Shown here: piece by piece, positions 11,429 to 21,864 of the stretch | Layout of the letters: each line of letters starts with the position of its first letter | Position numbering within the stretch: the stretch's first letter is position 1 | Source of the DNA: Lingula anatina | Lineage: Eukaryota > Brachiopoda > Lingulata > Lingulida > Lingulidae | Length of the DNA stretch: 33,172 nt | Assembly (NCBI RefSeq): GCF_001039355.2 | Contig: NW_019775768.1 | Location: 186,130 to 219,301, forward strand | Direction: 5' to 3' | The notes under the pieces: model-generated | Database searches by the model: none | What the model saw: the letters and a program-made list of their open reading frames with translations, nothing else | Told to the model about the DNA's origin: nothing | Program-made: the position numbers and the translations under genes

Positions 11429-14400
11429 GATTCCAATCATAAGAACTTCTAAATGTTAAAGGTACATACGAACCGAGCATCAGTGGAGTTTGGATTCACA
11501 GTAACACATGAAAACCACTTCTACTAGATTCTCATATGACTCAAATAAATTTGACATGCCAATGGATAAACTGAATAGATCACTCGATCAGCCATAAAAG
11601 ACCTTAAGACTGCTCCTTTCTTTAAATTTTTGGTTGTAAATTTAACCTACTTTCCTGACCTACTTTCTTGCATCATTGACATACAGCTTAGAATGCCAGC
11701 AGAAAAATCCGTTCAAAAATCATTTTCGGATAAAATTAAACAATGCCTTTTGGTAATTCTCTCCTATAATCTGTATAAATGTTATGTAATTGTGAGATGA
11801 AAATATCATTTGACAAGAATAGATGAAAATACTATTTGAAAAAATTTCAAGATACAAAAATGATGACCTTTGACAGCAATATGGATCATCATCTTTTATT
11901 TTTCAAAATTGTTCAGAGGGCATTACCCCCCCCCCCATACCTGCCCCCCCTCCCCCCCACCCCCATATGGTTTGTAGACTTGTGACAACGATGAAAATAG
12001 ATTACACCCCTAATCTATACTCTTAAATCACGTACATGTTGTAGCAAATATTGCACAATAATTTCATGTCCTTCTGAAGCAGCTTCAATGAAAGGGGTCA
12101 TCCCTCGACTAGGCTCACTGGAATAAGAAATGTATATGTGATAAGCATCCTACTGGAAAAATTAATTAAATAAAACAAAAATTAATTCAAAAGAAAGAGA
12201 AAAAATATAAATAACCAATTGTCCAGAGCTCATCAAAAGCTTTACACACTTAAAAATGCCCTTTATAGTAAACACAATTTATCTGATGGAAGGAAAGTTA
12301 ATATCTATTTATACAGTAAATTTAATTTAAAACAAAATGCAATTTCTTCGAAGGGATAGGAATAGTATTATTTTAAAAGTACACAGGGCACATCTTCAGA
12401 GTTTCTACCACTTATTCTTAAAAAAAGTAGGAGTTAAGGCAGTGAAAAAAAAAACAGTAACAGTCCTCATAACTTACACTGCCTCTGTGTTGGCACCAGA
12501 ATTCAACAGAAACTTCACCATNTTAGTCCATACTCTTTAATCACGTACATGTTGTAGCAAATATTGCACAATAATTTCATGTCCTTCTGAAGCAGCTTAG
12601 TTATACTCCTTAAAACTATATGCTGGCATTTGGTTGGTTTTTGTGACAAAAAATTGACTTTGTATGCATCTTTAAGTAAAAAGCCTGTATTTTCTTTGGG
12701 ATCATTTATTTTTATCATCATTTTCTCAAATTTACAAAGAGAAGACTTTTTCCAGGTCCCTTCCCCCTTAGATCAAGTACAAGGAGAAAAGCTAAAAATG
12801 GATGACCCCTGAGAGCCCTCACCTGCGTCTGCTCTGAGTGGAGCGGAAGGATTGACATGGTGGTCTATTAGACTCACTATCTTCATGTGGCCATTAATCA
12901 GAGCAAGGGACCGCGCAGAGTCCCCATTGTAAGTTTTGGCATTTAAATTTACTCCCTAGAGTATAAAAATATAAATATCAAGTAAACCTATAATCTGTAT
13001 AAATGTTATGTAATTGTGAGATGAAAATATCATTTGACAAGAATAGATGAAAATACTATTTGAAAAAATTACAAGATACAAAAATGATGACCTTTGACAG
13101 CAATATGGATCATCATCTTTTATTTTTCAAAATTGTTCAGNNNNNNNNNNNNNNNNNNNNNNNNNNNNNNNNNNNNNNNNNNNNNNNNNNNNNNNNNNNN
13201 NNNNNNNNCACCCTTAATCTATACTCTTAAATCACGTACATGTTGTAGCAAATATTGCACAATAATTTCATGTCCTTCTGAAGCAGCTTCAATGAAAGGG
13301 GTCATCCCTCGACTAGGCTCACTGGAATAAGAAATGTATATGTGATAAGCATCCTACTGGAAAAATTAATTAAATAAAACAAAAATTAATTCAAAAGAAA
13401 GAGAAAAAATATAAATAACCAATTGTCCAGAGCTCATCAAAAGCTTTACACACTTAAAAATGCCCTTTATAGTAAACACAATTTATCTGATGGAAGGAAA
13501 GTTAATATCTATTTATACAGTAAATTTAATTTAAAACAAAATGCAATTTCTTCGAAGGGATAGGAATAGTATTATTTTAAAAGTACACAGGGCACATCTT
13601 CAGAGTTTCTACCACTTATTCTTAAAAAAAGTAGGAGTTAAGGCAGTGAAAAAAAAAACAGTAACAGTCCTCATAACTTACACTGCCTCTGTGTTGGCAC
13701 CAGAATTCAACAGAAACTTCACCATATCTTGGTGGCCTGCGTACGTGGCGTGAAATAAAGCTGTCCAACCTTTACGATCACGTGCCTCCATCTCAGCTCC
13801 TGCCTGCAAAAATAAACAAATAGTATGACATATTACATATCTCATTTAATCCCATTTAAAGTTGGATTTATATTATTCTACATAGATTAGGACATGTTTT
13901 AACTTCACAGGGACTCTCACTGAATGCAGATTAACACCTCTCCTCTTGTTCCTAATGTACTTGTATAATTACCAGCTTTTCTGTTTTCTACTCAACACCA
14001 GAAGAAGGCATGTTAATCTGTTCATTTAAATTGATTGCATTCAGTGAGAGTCCCCGCTGAGTTGGACTAATCTACATAGACTGATAGTGTCAATGGGAAT
14101 AAGCCATTAAACACTTCATTGGAACACTGATTAACTGCATATTCATAACCAATAAGTACTACCTGAAAAGATAATCTGAAGTTTATAAGGAACTCTAATT
14201 CAAACCCTACTAGAACAAATTCAGCGAAACGTACCCACATTATTTCATTCCAATTTCAACTTACTTGTAACAAGAAATATCCCACGCTTTCATTGCCACA
14301 GCTTGCAGCTAACATCAGCGGCGTCTGACCTTTGCTGTTCTTGACATTCACATTGACATTAGCATCAAGGAGGAGGTTGACGATTGTGTCATGGCCGATA

Positions 14401-14877
14401 TAGCAGGCGTACATCAGGGGCGTCCATCCTCCTCTGTTCTTCCTGTTTAAGTCTTCCTTGTCACTAAACAATAGGATTACAATAAGTTGTAAAACAGTAG
14501 CATAAAACAATTAAAGAATATTACTGAAACAAGGTATTAAAATGACATTAACTGAGTAATGGTGGAAATGTTTTCAGAGGTGAACATTAGTTAAAAAGCC
14601 ATAATACTATGAAACAAAACTGTACATGCATCTTAAAATATCATCATTCACACTAACTGATAAACACTAAACAGAATAAGACCTACCTTTGTATATAAGC
14701 CCTGACCCTATCAAACTGCCCTATGCTACTAGCCGTGTGCAGGTCCAAGGAAATGGGTTGGAAGTCGTCCCTGGTCTCAAATGTACTCCAGCCGCGCCAC
14801 ACGGACAGACTCTTATCCAGTAGCTCATTCTCCGAGGCTTCATCGGATGCTTCGTAACGATCCTCGTACAGTGACAT
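7264..14877 (-). CDS. ANKS3: ANKS3 orthologue: ankyrin-repeat and SAM-domain protein 3 (12 coding exons)
   Basis: Coding exons in transcript order: 14877-14687, 14463-14265, 13803-13682, 13321-13240, 12955-12823, 11185-11087, 10772-10701, 10268-10128, 9663-9096, 8724-8583, 8038-7866, 7537-7264 (stop TAG). All introns are GT-AG and all phases agree, giving 731 residues; human ANKS3 is about 656. It has six ankyrin repeats (about residues 45-270), a low-complexity linker, a SAM domain (about 495-560) and a coiled coil (about 565-660). Near-identical human blocks include GWTPLMYACYIGHDTIV, CRDMTSPIN-like CYRDMTSPIN, and YADRLEAEMQEMAIQLHK. ANKS3 is known as a scaffold that binds ANKS6, NEK8/NEK7 and BICC1 at the cilium. 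The ATG at 14877 (A at -3) aligns with the human start just before the SDEASE-like motif. The exon is also open upstream to its acceptor (to 14963), so an N-terminal extension from an unseen exon is possible. Confidence 0.96.
8583..9663 (-). other. ANKS3: ANKS3 acidic linker and SAM domain exons
   Basis: The large exon 9663-9096 encodes a Ser/Gly- and His/Lys-rich linker and then most of the SAM domain (LKTFLEELQLSKYLKVLEDE, then DLQVFLSLTDNDLKEVGIK). The exon at 8724-8583 finishes the domain with LMGPRRKMTSGIARWH and starts the coiled coil. The SAM domain of ANKS3 is known to mediate polymerisation and binding to the ANKS6 SAM domain. A small exon boundary splits the SAM domain at codon phase 2. 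Confidence 0.93.
9714..9920. mobile_element. MITE in ANKS3 intron
   Basis: The ends CAGCCAGGGTTTTTTCCCAG (left) and CTGGGAAAAGCCTTGACTG (right) are near-perfect inverted repeats of about 20 bp around a non-coding interior. No clear target duplication was seen. Confidence 0.6.
10578..10636. repeat. (AAAT)n microsatellite
   Basis: Pure tetranucleotide run in an ANKS3 intron. Confidence 0.97.
11379..11427. repeat. (AT)n followed by poly(A)
   Basis: An AT dinucleotide run leads into an A run of more than 30 bases. This could be a microsatellite or the tail of a retroposed element read on the plus strand. Confidence 0.9.
11926..11964. repeat. Poly-C-rich tract
   Basis: Several C runs interrupted by single bases. 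The homologous position in the second copy is the 68-N gap. Confidence 0.95.
12036..12117 (-). pseudogene. Second copy of an ANKS3 ankyrin exon, out of order
   Basis: A copy of exon 13240-13321 with both splice sites intact (offset 1204 bp), located after exon 12955-12823 in transcript order. If spliced in, it would repeat the fifth ankyrin repeat after the sixth. The flanking intron is also duplicated (11763-12521 against 12987-13725), and the block ends exactly at the N at 12522. An assembly artefact is the simplest reading; a true recent tandem duplication is the alternative. Confidence 0.8.
12478..12521 (-). pseudogene. Truncated copy of ANKS3 exon 13682-13803, cut at the N
   Basis: The 44 bases to the left of the N at 12522 repeat the 3' part of exon 13682-13803 with its donor. 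The remaining 78 bases and the acceptor are absent. It cannot act as a normal exon. Confidence 0.8.
12531..12598 (-). pseudogene. Third, partial copy of the ankyrin exon at 13240-13321
   Basis: The sequence just right of the N repeats the intron/donor and 50 bases of the 82-base exon (12549-12598) and then diverges into unrelated intron sequence. The acceptor is missing. This supports a misjoin of overlapping contigs. Confidence 0.75.
13141..13208. other. Assembly gap (68 N)
   Basis: A run of N inside the ANKS3 intron. The homologous stretch in copy A is the poly-C region, which is hard to sequence. Confidence 1.
13842..14105. mobile_element. MITE, family with GGGACTCTCAC inner repeat (copy 1)
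   Basis: The inner inverted repeats GGGACTCTCACTGAATGCA (13910-13928) and TGCATTCAGTGAGAGTCCC (14036-14054) are perfect. Similarity continues outward through CTACATAGATTAG/CTAATCTACATAG to an end reading GGCTTATTCCCATTGACAC on the minus strand. Related copies are at about 30150 and 31060 in this window. Confidence 0.7.
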
Positions 14878-14963
14878 GTTGCAGGTGTCTGCAAGCACGT
14901 GCACTGGTATGGTTACCTCAGTCTGTTGTTTTGGTACATGCACAAAATCTGCACCTTTTTGTC
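14687..14963 (-). other. ANKS3: ANKS3 first recognisable exon with 5' leader
   Basis: The minus-strand acceptor is TTGCAG before 14963 and the donor is AAAG/GTAGGT after 14687. The exon encodes the N-terminus with EASDEASENELLDKSLSVW, matching the human SDEASEPELLNRSLSMW region, and then the first ankyrin helix pair (LDLHTASSIGQFDRVRAYIQ). Because it starts with a splice acceptor, at least one 5' exon lies upstream. I could not identify it with confidence. Confidence 0.85.
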
Positions 14964-15854
14964 CTGCAATATATGAGACATATGAAAAAGTTTTACATTT
15001 TTAATTAGCAAAAGATGGGTCTAAATTTTGTGCTCTGTAATTATCAATAAAAAAATTTAACTCATGAAGAGTAACTCACATAATATATAACTATATCATT
15101 AATAACATATCTTATCATCGTTTCCACCATCATTAAAATAGAAGCTTTACATCATGCAACATGCATTTTATAAGAAGAGAATAAAGTACTGGTGCTAGTA
15201 CATTGATATACAAACTATCAAGACAATAAACACAGACTATGATACATTAGAAACCCCTCAGGCAGAATGAAGTACATGGTGACACAGTAATAATCAATTC
15301 TCCGATGTCTGCATTATTAACTCTTTCTGTTTATAATGTCCTTGAAAAGATTACAAATCGATGAATGCTTTCGTCTCTATTCCAAATGATACAGGTGACT
15401 CTGTCAAATGACAGTCAAGTTAAACGGCGTTGAAACATTAAATTCAAAACAAATAAATGAATATACACAAGTTGTCGATAAAATTACATCATACGAACTT
15501 GTGTGTTTACAATATTTACCTCCATTCCTATTGTTTATTCACAGAAACTGTATTGAAGCACTACAACATTTTCACCGGTGCCGTCCAACATCATATGTTC
15601 TCGCCGATCAATGTACGAGATATTACGAGACATCCGGGAAATTCCATCATGGAGGCAAAGCACTGACCCAAATTCCACAAACTTCAAAATATTTATTTTT
15701 ACCAGTCCGTACAAGGGAATCTGCGGATATTTTAGGATGCGATAAAACCATAATACAGTCCCTTAAAGGTGAGGTTTATTAGACGTTTTATTGCAACCAA
15801 ATTAAAGCTCATTCGACTAAGTATTTGAATGCGTCTGCGAAGATAGTTGTTATA

Positions 15855-15868
15855 ATTACCATGGAAAT
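15855..15868. promoter_or_regulatory. Candidate RFX X-box
   Basis: ATTACCATGGAAAT fits the X-box pattern RYYNCCATGGNRAC at 13 of 14 positions; only the last C is a T. RFX factors are the established regulators of ciliary genes, and both flanking genes are ciliary. The match is by eye. Confidence 0.5.
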
Positions 15869-16187
15869 GATGCTTATCTCTCTGCAATTTTATTGATGGC
15901 TTTAAGAGTAACATGCATCTCAATACCCTGGCTAGGAAGCTGTTGATTATCGTAAGATATGCCCTTTGCCATTCTGAGGTTTGTATGACGGTAGAAGAAA
16001 TAGCAATCAAAAGAAAACAGAATTGATTAAACAGTAAAAGGAAAATTTGATAAAATTGATATTTGAAGACTTTGTACCAGTGGCAGTACATGTATGCGTA
16101 GAAGTTGGTTTTGCCAGTATTTAATAGATTTTATAGCTTCGTGATTTTGCAGATCGATTATTTGAAATTTTTAATGCTTCATGTCAA

Positions 16188-16195
16188 GTAAACAA
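16188..16195 (+). promoter_or_regulatory. Candidate forkhead (FOXJ1-type) site
   Basis: GTAAACAA matches the forkhead core. A second one in reverse orientation, TGTTTAC, is at 15504-15510. Short AT-rich motifs are common here by chance, so this is weak support. Confidence 0.25.
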
Positions 16196-16430
16196 CTGTG
16201 CAAAAATTCATTTACTATTTATTTGTTAAAAGTCCCACTGCAGAGTATAATTCACTGGTACCTTACCCATGTTAACAATTGTTGTCATCTCCGTTTGTAT
16301 CAAAAAGGAACCAGTTTATAAAAACGCATTTATGCTAAATGGTGTATTTTTTGAATTGAATGGATCTGTGTAGAATGATAATTTCACTGAGAACGAGTAC
16401 TAAAATTGACGCTGACTCTCATGATTTCAG

Positions 16431-16618
16431 GCAATCCGTCCAGCATGGCGTCCAGTGATGAAGGCAGTGATGGTGAGGTGGACATCTTGGCCCAGTTTGC
16501 CAGCAAGATGTCTTTCCCGGCCATGTTACCTGATGGCTCAAGCCTGAAACCAAAGATGGATCAGATTTTTACAGAAGTGGAGCAGAGGTTACCGTCCATT
16601 GACTTTGATTTCTCTGAT
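16431..16618 (+). other. DNAAF8: DNAAF8 first coding exon
   Basis: The acceptor is TTTCAG before 16431, so a 5' untranslated exon lies upstream; one possible donor is CTTAAAG/GTGAGG after 15768. The exon encodes MASSDEGSDGEVDIL and ends with LPSIDFDFSD, with donor GTGAGT. The LPS(I/L)D motif lines up with the human N-terminus. Confidence 0.85.
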
Positions 16619-19600
16619 GTGAGTATGTCGATCTGAAGAATTTAAAATTGTCCAAGTTGAAGGGGTAGATTTAGAAGGTATCTAATGTCTTGCTACAGAA
16701 ATGGCATCTTTGCTCCTGCTTCTTTATTACAGTAGCAAAGATATATATACATATGTTATTACTGTTTAATTTACTACCCCCTTTGCATTTAATTTAGAAC
16801 ATTGGAGATTATTTAAGAACCAAACTATAAACTGCATGCCTCTGTATAAGAAAATAGGATTCATTTATTTAAAAAAAGCCTCATGGCAAAATATTTTTTT
16901 TTTATGTGTACTATATATTTATGTTTAATCTTTCTCACAGGTCAGCTCAGATGAAGATGTCGGAATATTCCAACGTTCTTTGATCTCAACAACCTCATCC
17001 TTCTTTGACAGCGAGAAAGATCTTGACGAGAGCCTCACTTCTGATCAGTTTGAGGAGTTGCTTTCTTCATCTCTTCAAGGTTCGCACTCAGAACGCTCAA
17101 ACTCGCCACCAACTCAAAGAGAAACCGTGTCTAATGGCATGAATTTGGACAATGACTATACAAGTAGTTCTGTGCAAAATGAAGTGACAGAAATGCCTTC
17201 AACTCAGGCAAACACAGCATCAAATGGTATACTGTTAGGTAATGCCTTTAGAGCTATGGAAGTGGAATTATCGAGGGTTAATAGAGAGGCACGATCTCGA
17301 TCCAGTGGCGGGAATGGAATGCTAGAAAATTCACTATTTACTATGGCAAGGGAGATCAATATAAATCACGTTTCAAATGAAATGGATTTCAGTGTACAAC
17401 AAGAAGGTACCCTTCATATCAATGGGCATAATGAGGAGAGGGTTCCTAGTTCAGGAAGACAGCAGGGCAGGGATAGACTGCAGGAATCAGGGTACCTCTC
17501 AGACAGTGTAAGCAGCTGGAGACAAATACTTCGAAATGACTCTGCAGAAAATGATGCTGCACCAAAGCCTAGGTACCAGGGCTGGGTAGGAAAGTCGGAT
17601 TCCTCCAGCTCAGTACAAAACAAAGATTCTGACATGCAGAATGGTGGGGCAATCGGAAAAGTGTCTATGGGAAGTAGCACATCATCAAGAAAAGTAGACA
17701 GATCTACATCAGAGCCAGGCTTGGATCCGGAGGATGAACATTCCAGAAGGTCGCCAAGAAGATCTAAGCAGGCTGTTAAGAAGAAGATGGCGTCACCGAG
17801 GGCTGAGAGTAGAGAAGTTGTGGCGAGGTTCATCCCAGAGAGGACCAGGTTGTCTCTTCATCAACTTGAGAATATAGATCTGGGTATGTTTACTGGGTAG
17901 GATATGTACTAGCATATGTGTATTACAAAATGAGTGTGTGTGCGTGCATACACGCGCGCGTGTGTGTGTGTGCATGCATGCGTGTGTGCATGTGATAAAG
18001 AGCGATATGATAGAGAGAGAGATGTGGTTTTGGTTTTAACCTAAAATATTATTTGTATTCATGCTTAAATTCTTATTTTTTTAGATAATGTTCTGTCTTC
18101 AGAAAATGCCAAAGAACTCAATCTGCCGTCCTTACAACCACAAGAAGCTATGGGGGACACTGGAGAAGATAGTAAGAATAATGAGAATGACTTAAAAAAT
18201 AGTTTAAAAAATACAGTGCCTTCGTTATAATTTTTGCTTAGATCTTTTATATGCAAAATTAATAACAGAATGTGAACAGTTTTGAAATGATCCGTAGTAT
18301 GAAGTTTAGTTTATGAACAAAATGTACTGATATATCACACTTGATCTCAGTATTTCCTCTAAAAAGTTTTCTTGGATTTAGTTCATGCTTATACAAGTGC
18401 CAGTCTGTATATATATAGTGGCATATACTACATATACTTATGTATGAAGTCTTTTGTACAGCCCTCAGTCCTGAGGTCTTCTCCTCACAAGTGTACCATC
18501 TTACCTAATGAGCCACTGACACAGTATATGTAAATGTGTAGCAATGTACTGTATATGCCTAAATTTCAGCCTCCTCTGCACATGCATTTGGTATATGCCA
18601 ATATATTTATATAATTATGTGTATGTATTTCAGCAGGCAGTGAGCCCACCCTGATCCAGAGACTTCTCCAGCTCTCAGTACAACAGTCAGGGCAGTCATT
18701 TCCCCAACAAGAAGTGGACCCAGTCACTGGCGCCGTTATCAAGAAGAAGAAGAGGAAGGGGAAGAAAGCAGAAAGCAAAGAAATGAAGACTGCTATTAAT
18801 GAGTCTATAGGAGGTAAGGGAATGCAGTGTTAGGATATTTGTTTGAAAGTTTCAAACTCCTCACTTTTCAGTGTTTGTATTTTAGATGGTCACAAAATTT
18901 ATATCCTGGCACGAAGCCTAGCTTTTCAAAAGTTTTGAGTCAGTATTTTTAAGCATATTAACTAACTAAACAATATTTTGAAAAAAAAAAAAACATTGAA
19001 TGCTTTCAGAATTCGGAGTTATTACCATTATGATATTGTAATTGCATGGTGATATTTGGTGGGGAGTTTGTTTAAAAACTGCATATTTAGGAGTCAAATT
19101 AATGTAAGCAATGAAGTAAGTAAGTAACGTTTGTAATTTCAGTAATGCTAATGTTGGATGTTTGTATTTGGTGACAACTTCATGGTATTCACAATTCTTT
19201 ACATTTATTTCATAAAAAAGGGGTCACAGCTGATTTAGAAGGTACATGTACAGATTTATATTCTGTTAGCCAGACGTTGCACCTCTGTTTCTTCAGCAAA
19301 TTTTTTACACATTTATCAGATAACATTAGATATTCAGTAGATGCAACATAGTGATTAATATTTTCAATCTACAAAAACTGAAAAAATTACTTTTTGATTT
19401 ATTCTATTGCATGCATTGTGTATCCCTCATTTTCTGTTATACGTATGATAATATACTGAACAACCCCCACAAAAAGAATTTTGAAATAATTTGAAGGAAG
19501 AAGATTATAAGTCGATACCTTATTTTTCCAGTATATAGCATTTTGCCCCACAAAAAGAATTTTGAAATAATTTGAAGGAAGAAGATTATAAGTCGATACC

Positions 19601-21810
19601 TTATTTTTCCAGTATATAGCATTTTGCCTGACTGTTATCCCATATCTAGATTTCAAAAATCAATTCCAAGCCAGAGTGAAAATATATAATAAAAGAAAAA
19701 AATGTTCAGTATATATATGGTCTTAAAGATACTAATATCAATAATTTTCTTTATTTTATTTTGTTACTATTTTATATTTAAAAATATATATTTTCATTTT
19801 ATCCTGTTTCTATCCTGTTTGGCATTTAGAGTAAGCATATATGGTTACCTCTGTATATTTATTTTCTGTTTATTAATACAGCTATGATTTAATACAACAC
19901 TGATGATAAACTGTTAGACATTGTGTTGTTTTTATAAAGTCTTTACTTCCTCAAATATCATCTAACTCAAGGTTTATGTACCTATTTCTTTCTTTTTTGA
20001 TGATATTGACTTTTTTATGCTTCACAAGAATGAATTAAAATCATGATAATTTTAATTAAAAATTTTTGTTTTTAAATTTAGACATTCATATTTATTTCTC
20101 TTTCTATCCTCAAGCAGCATCTCAGAAGAGCAAAAAGAAGAGACAAAATCCTCCTGAACTTTCATCTTATGTGCTAGGTAAAAAAGTTTTAAAACTTTGA
20201 ACCCTATTTTCAATGTAAAAGAATAAATTTTAATAATATATTTAAAACATTAAACAATAATTTCTTGAATGGCTTTAACATTTAATCTAATATATTTAAA
20301 ACATTTAACAATAATTTCTTGAATGGCTTCCATACAGATCAACATGCCTTTATTCCTGTTTTAGGTTAATCCAAACAGGATGCAATTTATTATTTGAAAT
20401 AGTGATTCCTTTTGTTAATTAATATGTTCATATTCCCAAAGGGTAATTATCACCCATACCTCTGTTATGACTCACAGGTAAAAAGGGCATTTTTGGATAT
20501 ATTTTTAAAGTTAACGTGAAAATGTATAATTGGGAATTGTGAAAATATATAATTTAATTGATTAATTTTGAATATTTAGATTCCATTCCCAAAAAAGAGG
20601 AACCTGAGACGGTATATCTGGACCTGAGAAACTTCGAGCAACAGAGGCAAGAGGAACAGCAGAGAGTGGCGTCTGTGCAGAGAATTCTTCGCATACATGA
20701 TTCCAAGAAAAAGTAAGGGTCTGGTTTCAATCTGTATTCTGAAATGATGGAAGAATAAACAGAAAATGGAAATTAACCTGTTTTTTATCACTTGAGAACC
20801 TTAAAGCAACAGATGCTGATTAGTCTTTTTTATTTTCTAGGGAAGACAGTTCTGATTCAGAAGATGAGGGCAGTGCAGAGTCTTGGTTTGAGCAGAGGAG
20901 GAAGATACGAGCTGCCATTGAACGTGGATCTGTTTCTCAAGTTCTACCCTCGAAGCCATCCTTACCAAAGTAAGATATGCATGAGCATTTTAACTGACAT
21001 TATCTCAAATATTGGTGAGGAAAGTTATAGTTTATTTTGACTCCAGTTATGTTTTGAACTTTCATAATTTAAGCAGCGACTTGTTTACTTTTGTCTCTGA
21101 TGAAATGACCAGAGGTGTGCATACAGTCCTCATCCTCTTTGTTCAGATTATAAAAAATATTCTTAATTGTAATGAATTTGTAGTCATATTCTTAAAAAAT
21201 GAAGAAATGAAAAAATTAATGTTTGAGTGTAACAGCATATTTTTACTATGACATTTACCCTTTATTCTATCATATAGGGCCCCCAAAGAAGCAACCCATG
21301 CTCAAAGACTGGCCCATGTTGAGCCAAAGCGCCCTCTATCTGGAGAGACCCAAGGTGATTCTGAAGTAAAGGCTATGGAACAAAAACCAGAGCCAGATAA
21401 AGAGGCTGAAGAGAGAGAAAAACAAAGGAGGATGGACACAGCTAAGTATGTCTCTATTTCCTTTTTTTAATTTAAATTGTTTTTATTCATCAGAAGCTAA
21501 TTTGAATTTTTTCCCCGAATTGTTACTTTCATCGAGTCTTTTCTTATACACCTTATAACAGTGTCCCTCACTTTATTTTGTTTGTTCCTTGCCACGACTT
21601 GCTTTCCTTGTCCTCCTTTTAAAAACTTGTGGCAATTATTTCTGAATCTTTGGTCTTTGTCCAATCAGGTCCAATTTTATGATAGCTTCTGTTTTTGTCT
21701 TTGATATCATTGCAGTGAAAGTTATCAGCAAAAACATATCGAATAACTTAATTATGTACTATTAAAAAAAGTTTTCTGTGTAATACACTACAAGGCTCAC
21801 AGTAAATCAC

Positions 21811-21864
<54 letters not shown>

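Larger units (their letters stand above)
11763..13725. repeat. Duplicated intron/exon block around assembly gaps
   Basis: Copy A is 11763-12521 and copy B is 12987-13725. The offset is 1224 bp before the B gap and 1204 bp after it, so the 68-N gap in copy B is about 20 bases shorter than the matching sequence in copy A. In copy A that sequence is a C-rich tract (11926-11964). The two copies differ by only a few bases. Confidence 0.85.
12823..14463 (-). other. ANKS3: ANKS3 ankyrin-repeat exons (repeats 2-6)
   Basis: Four exons: 14463-14265, 13803-13682, 13321-13240 and 12955-12823. They carry repeats beginning GWTPLMYACYIGHD, GQTPLMLAASCGNE, GWTALFHATYAGHQ, GMTPFIEAASEGHE and a degenerate NGDSARSLALINGHMKIV. 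The order and number match vertebrate ANKS3. The exon at 13240-13321 lies next to the 68-N gap and is repeated further downstream in the gene at 12036-12117. Confidence 0.93.
14964..16430. promoter_or_regulatory. Shared 5' region of divergent ANKS3 and DNAAF8 genes
   Basis: The two genes diverge from this roughly 1.5-kb interval. It holds a locally CpG-containing stretch (about 15575-15645), an X-box-like palindrome (15855-15868) and forkhead-type motifs (15504-15510 on the minus strand, 16188-16195 on the plus strand). The 5' non-coding exons of both genes must lie here. Transcription start sites cannot be read from the sequence. Confidence 0.6.

Noticed and set aside
15408-15768. Open frame that would join in frame to the DNAAF8 first coding exon (donor after 15768) and add about 120 N-terminal residues
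   Set aside because: The start at 16445 matches the human N-terminus (MASSDEG/MASNDKG) with a strong start context, and the upstream frame shows no similarity or domain. In-frame joining has a one-in-three chance of happening by accident.
17414-17833. Minus-strand 139-codon frame
   Set aside because: Antisense shadow of the large DNAAF8 exon, rich in Leu/Ser as expected from the reverse of a Ser/Glu-rich coding strand.
19399-19656. Minus-strand frame with repeated 27-residue units
   Set aside because: It comes from the perfect 81-bp DNA repeat in an intron; the sequence is AT-rich with no protein character.
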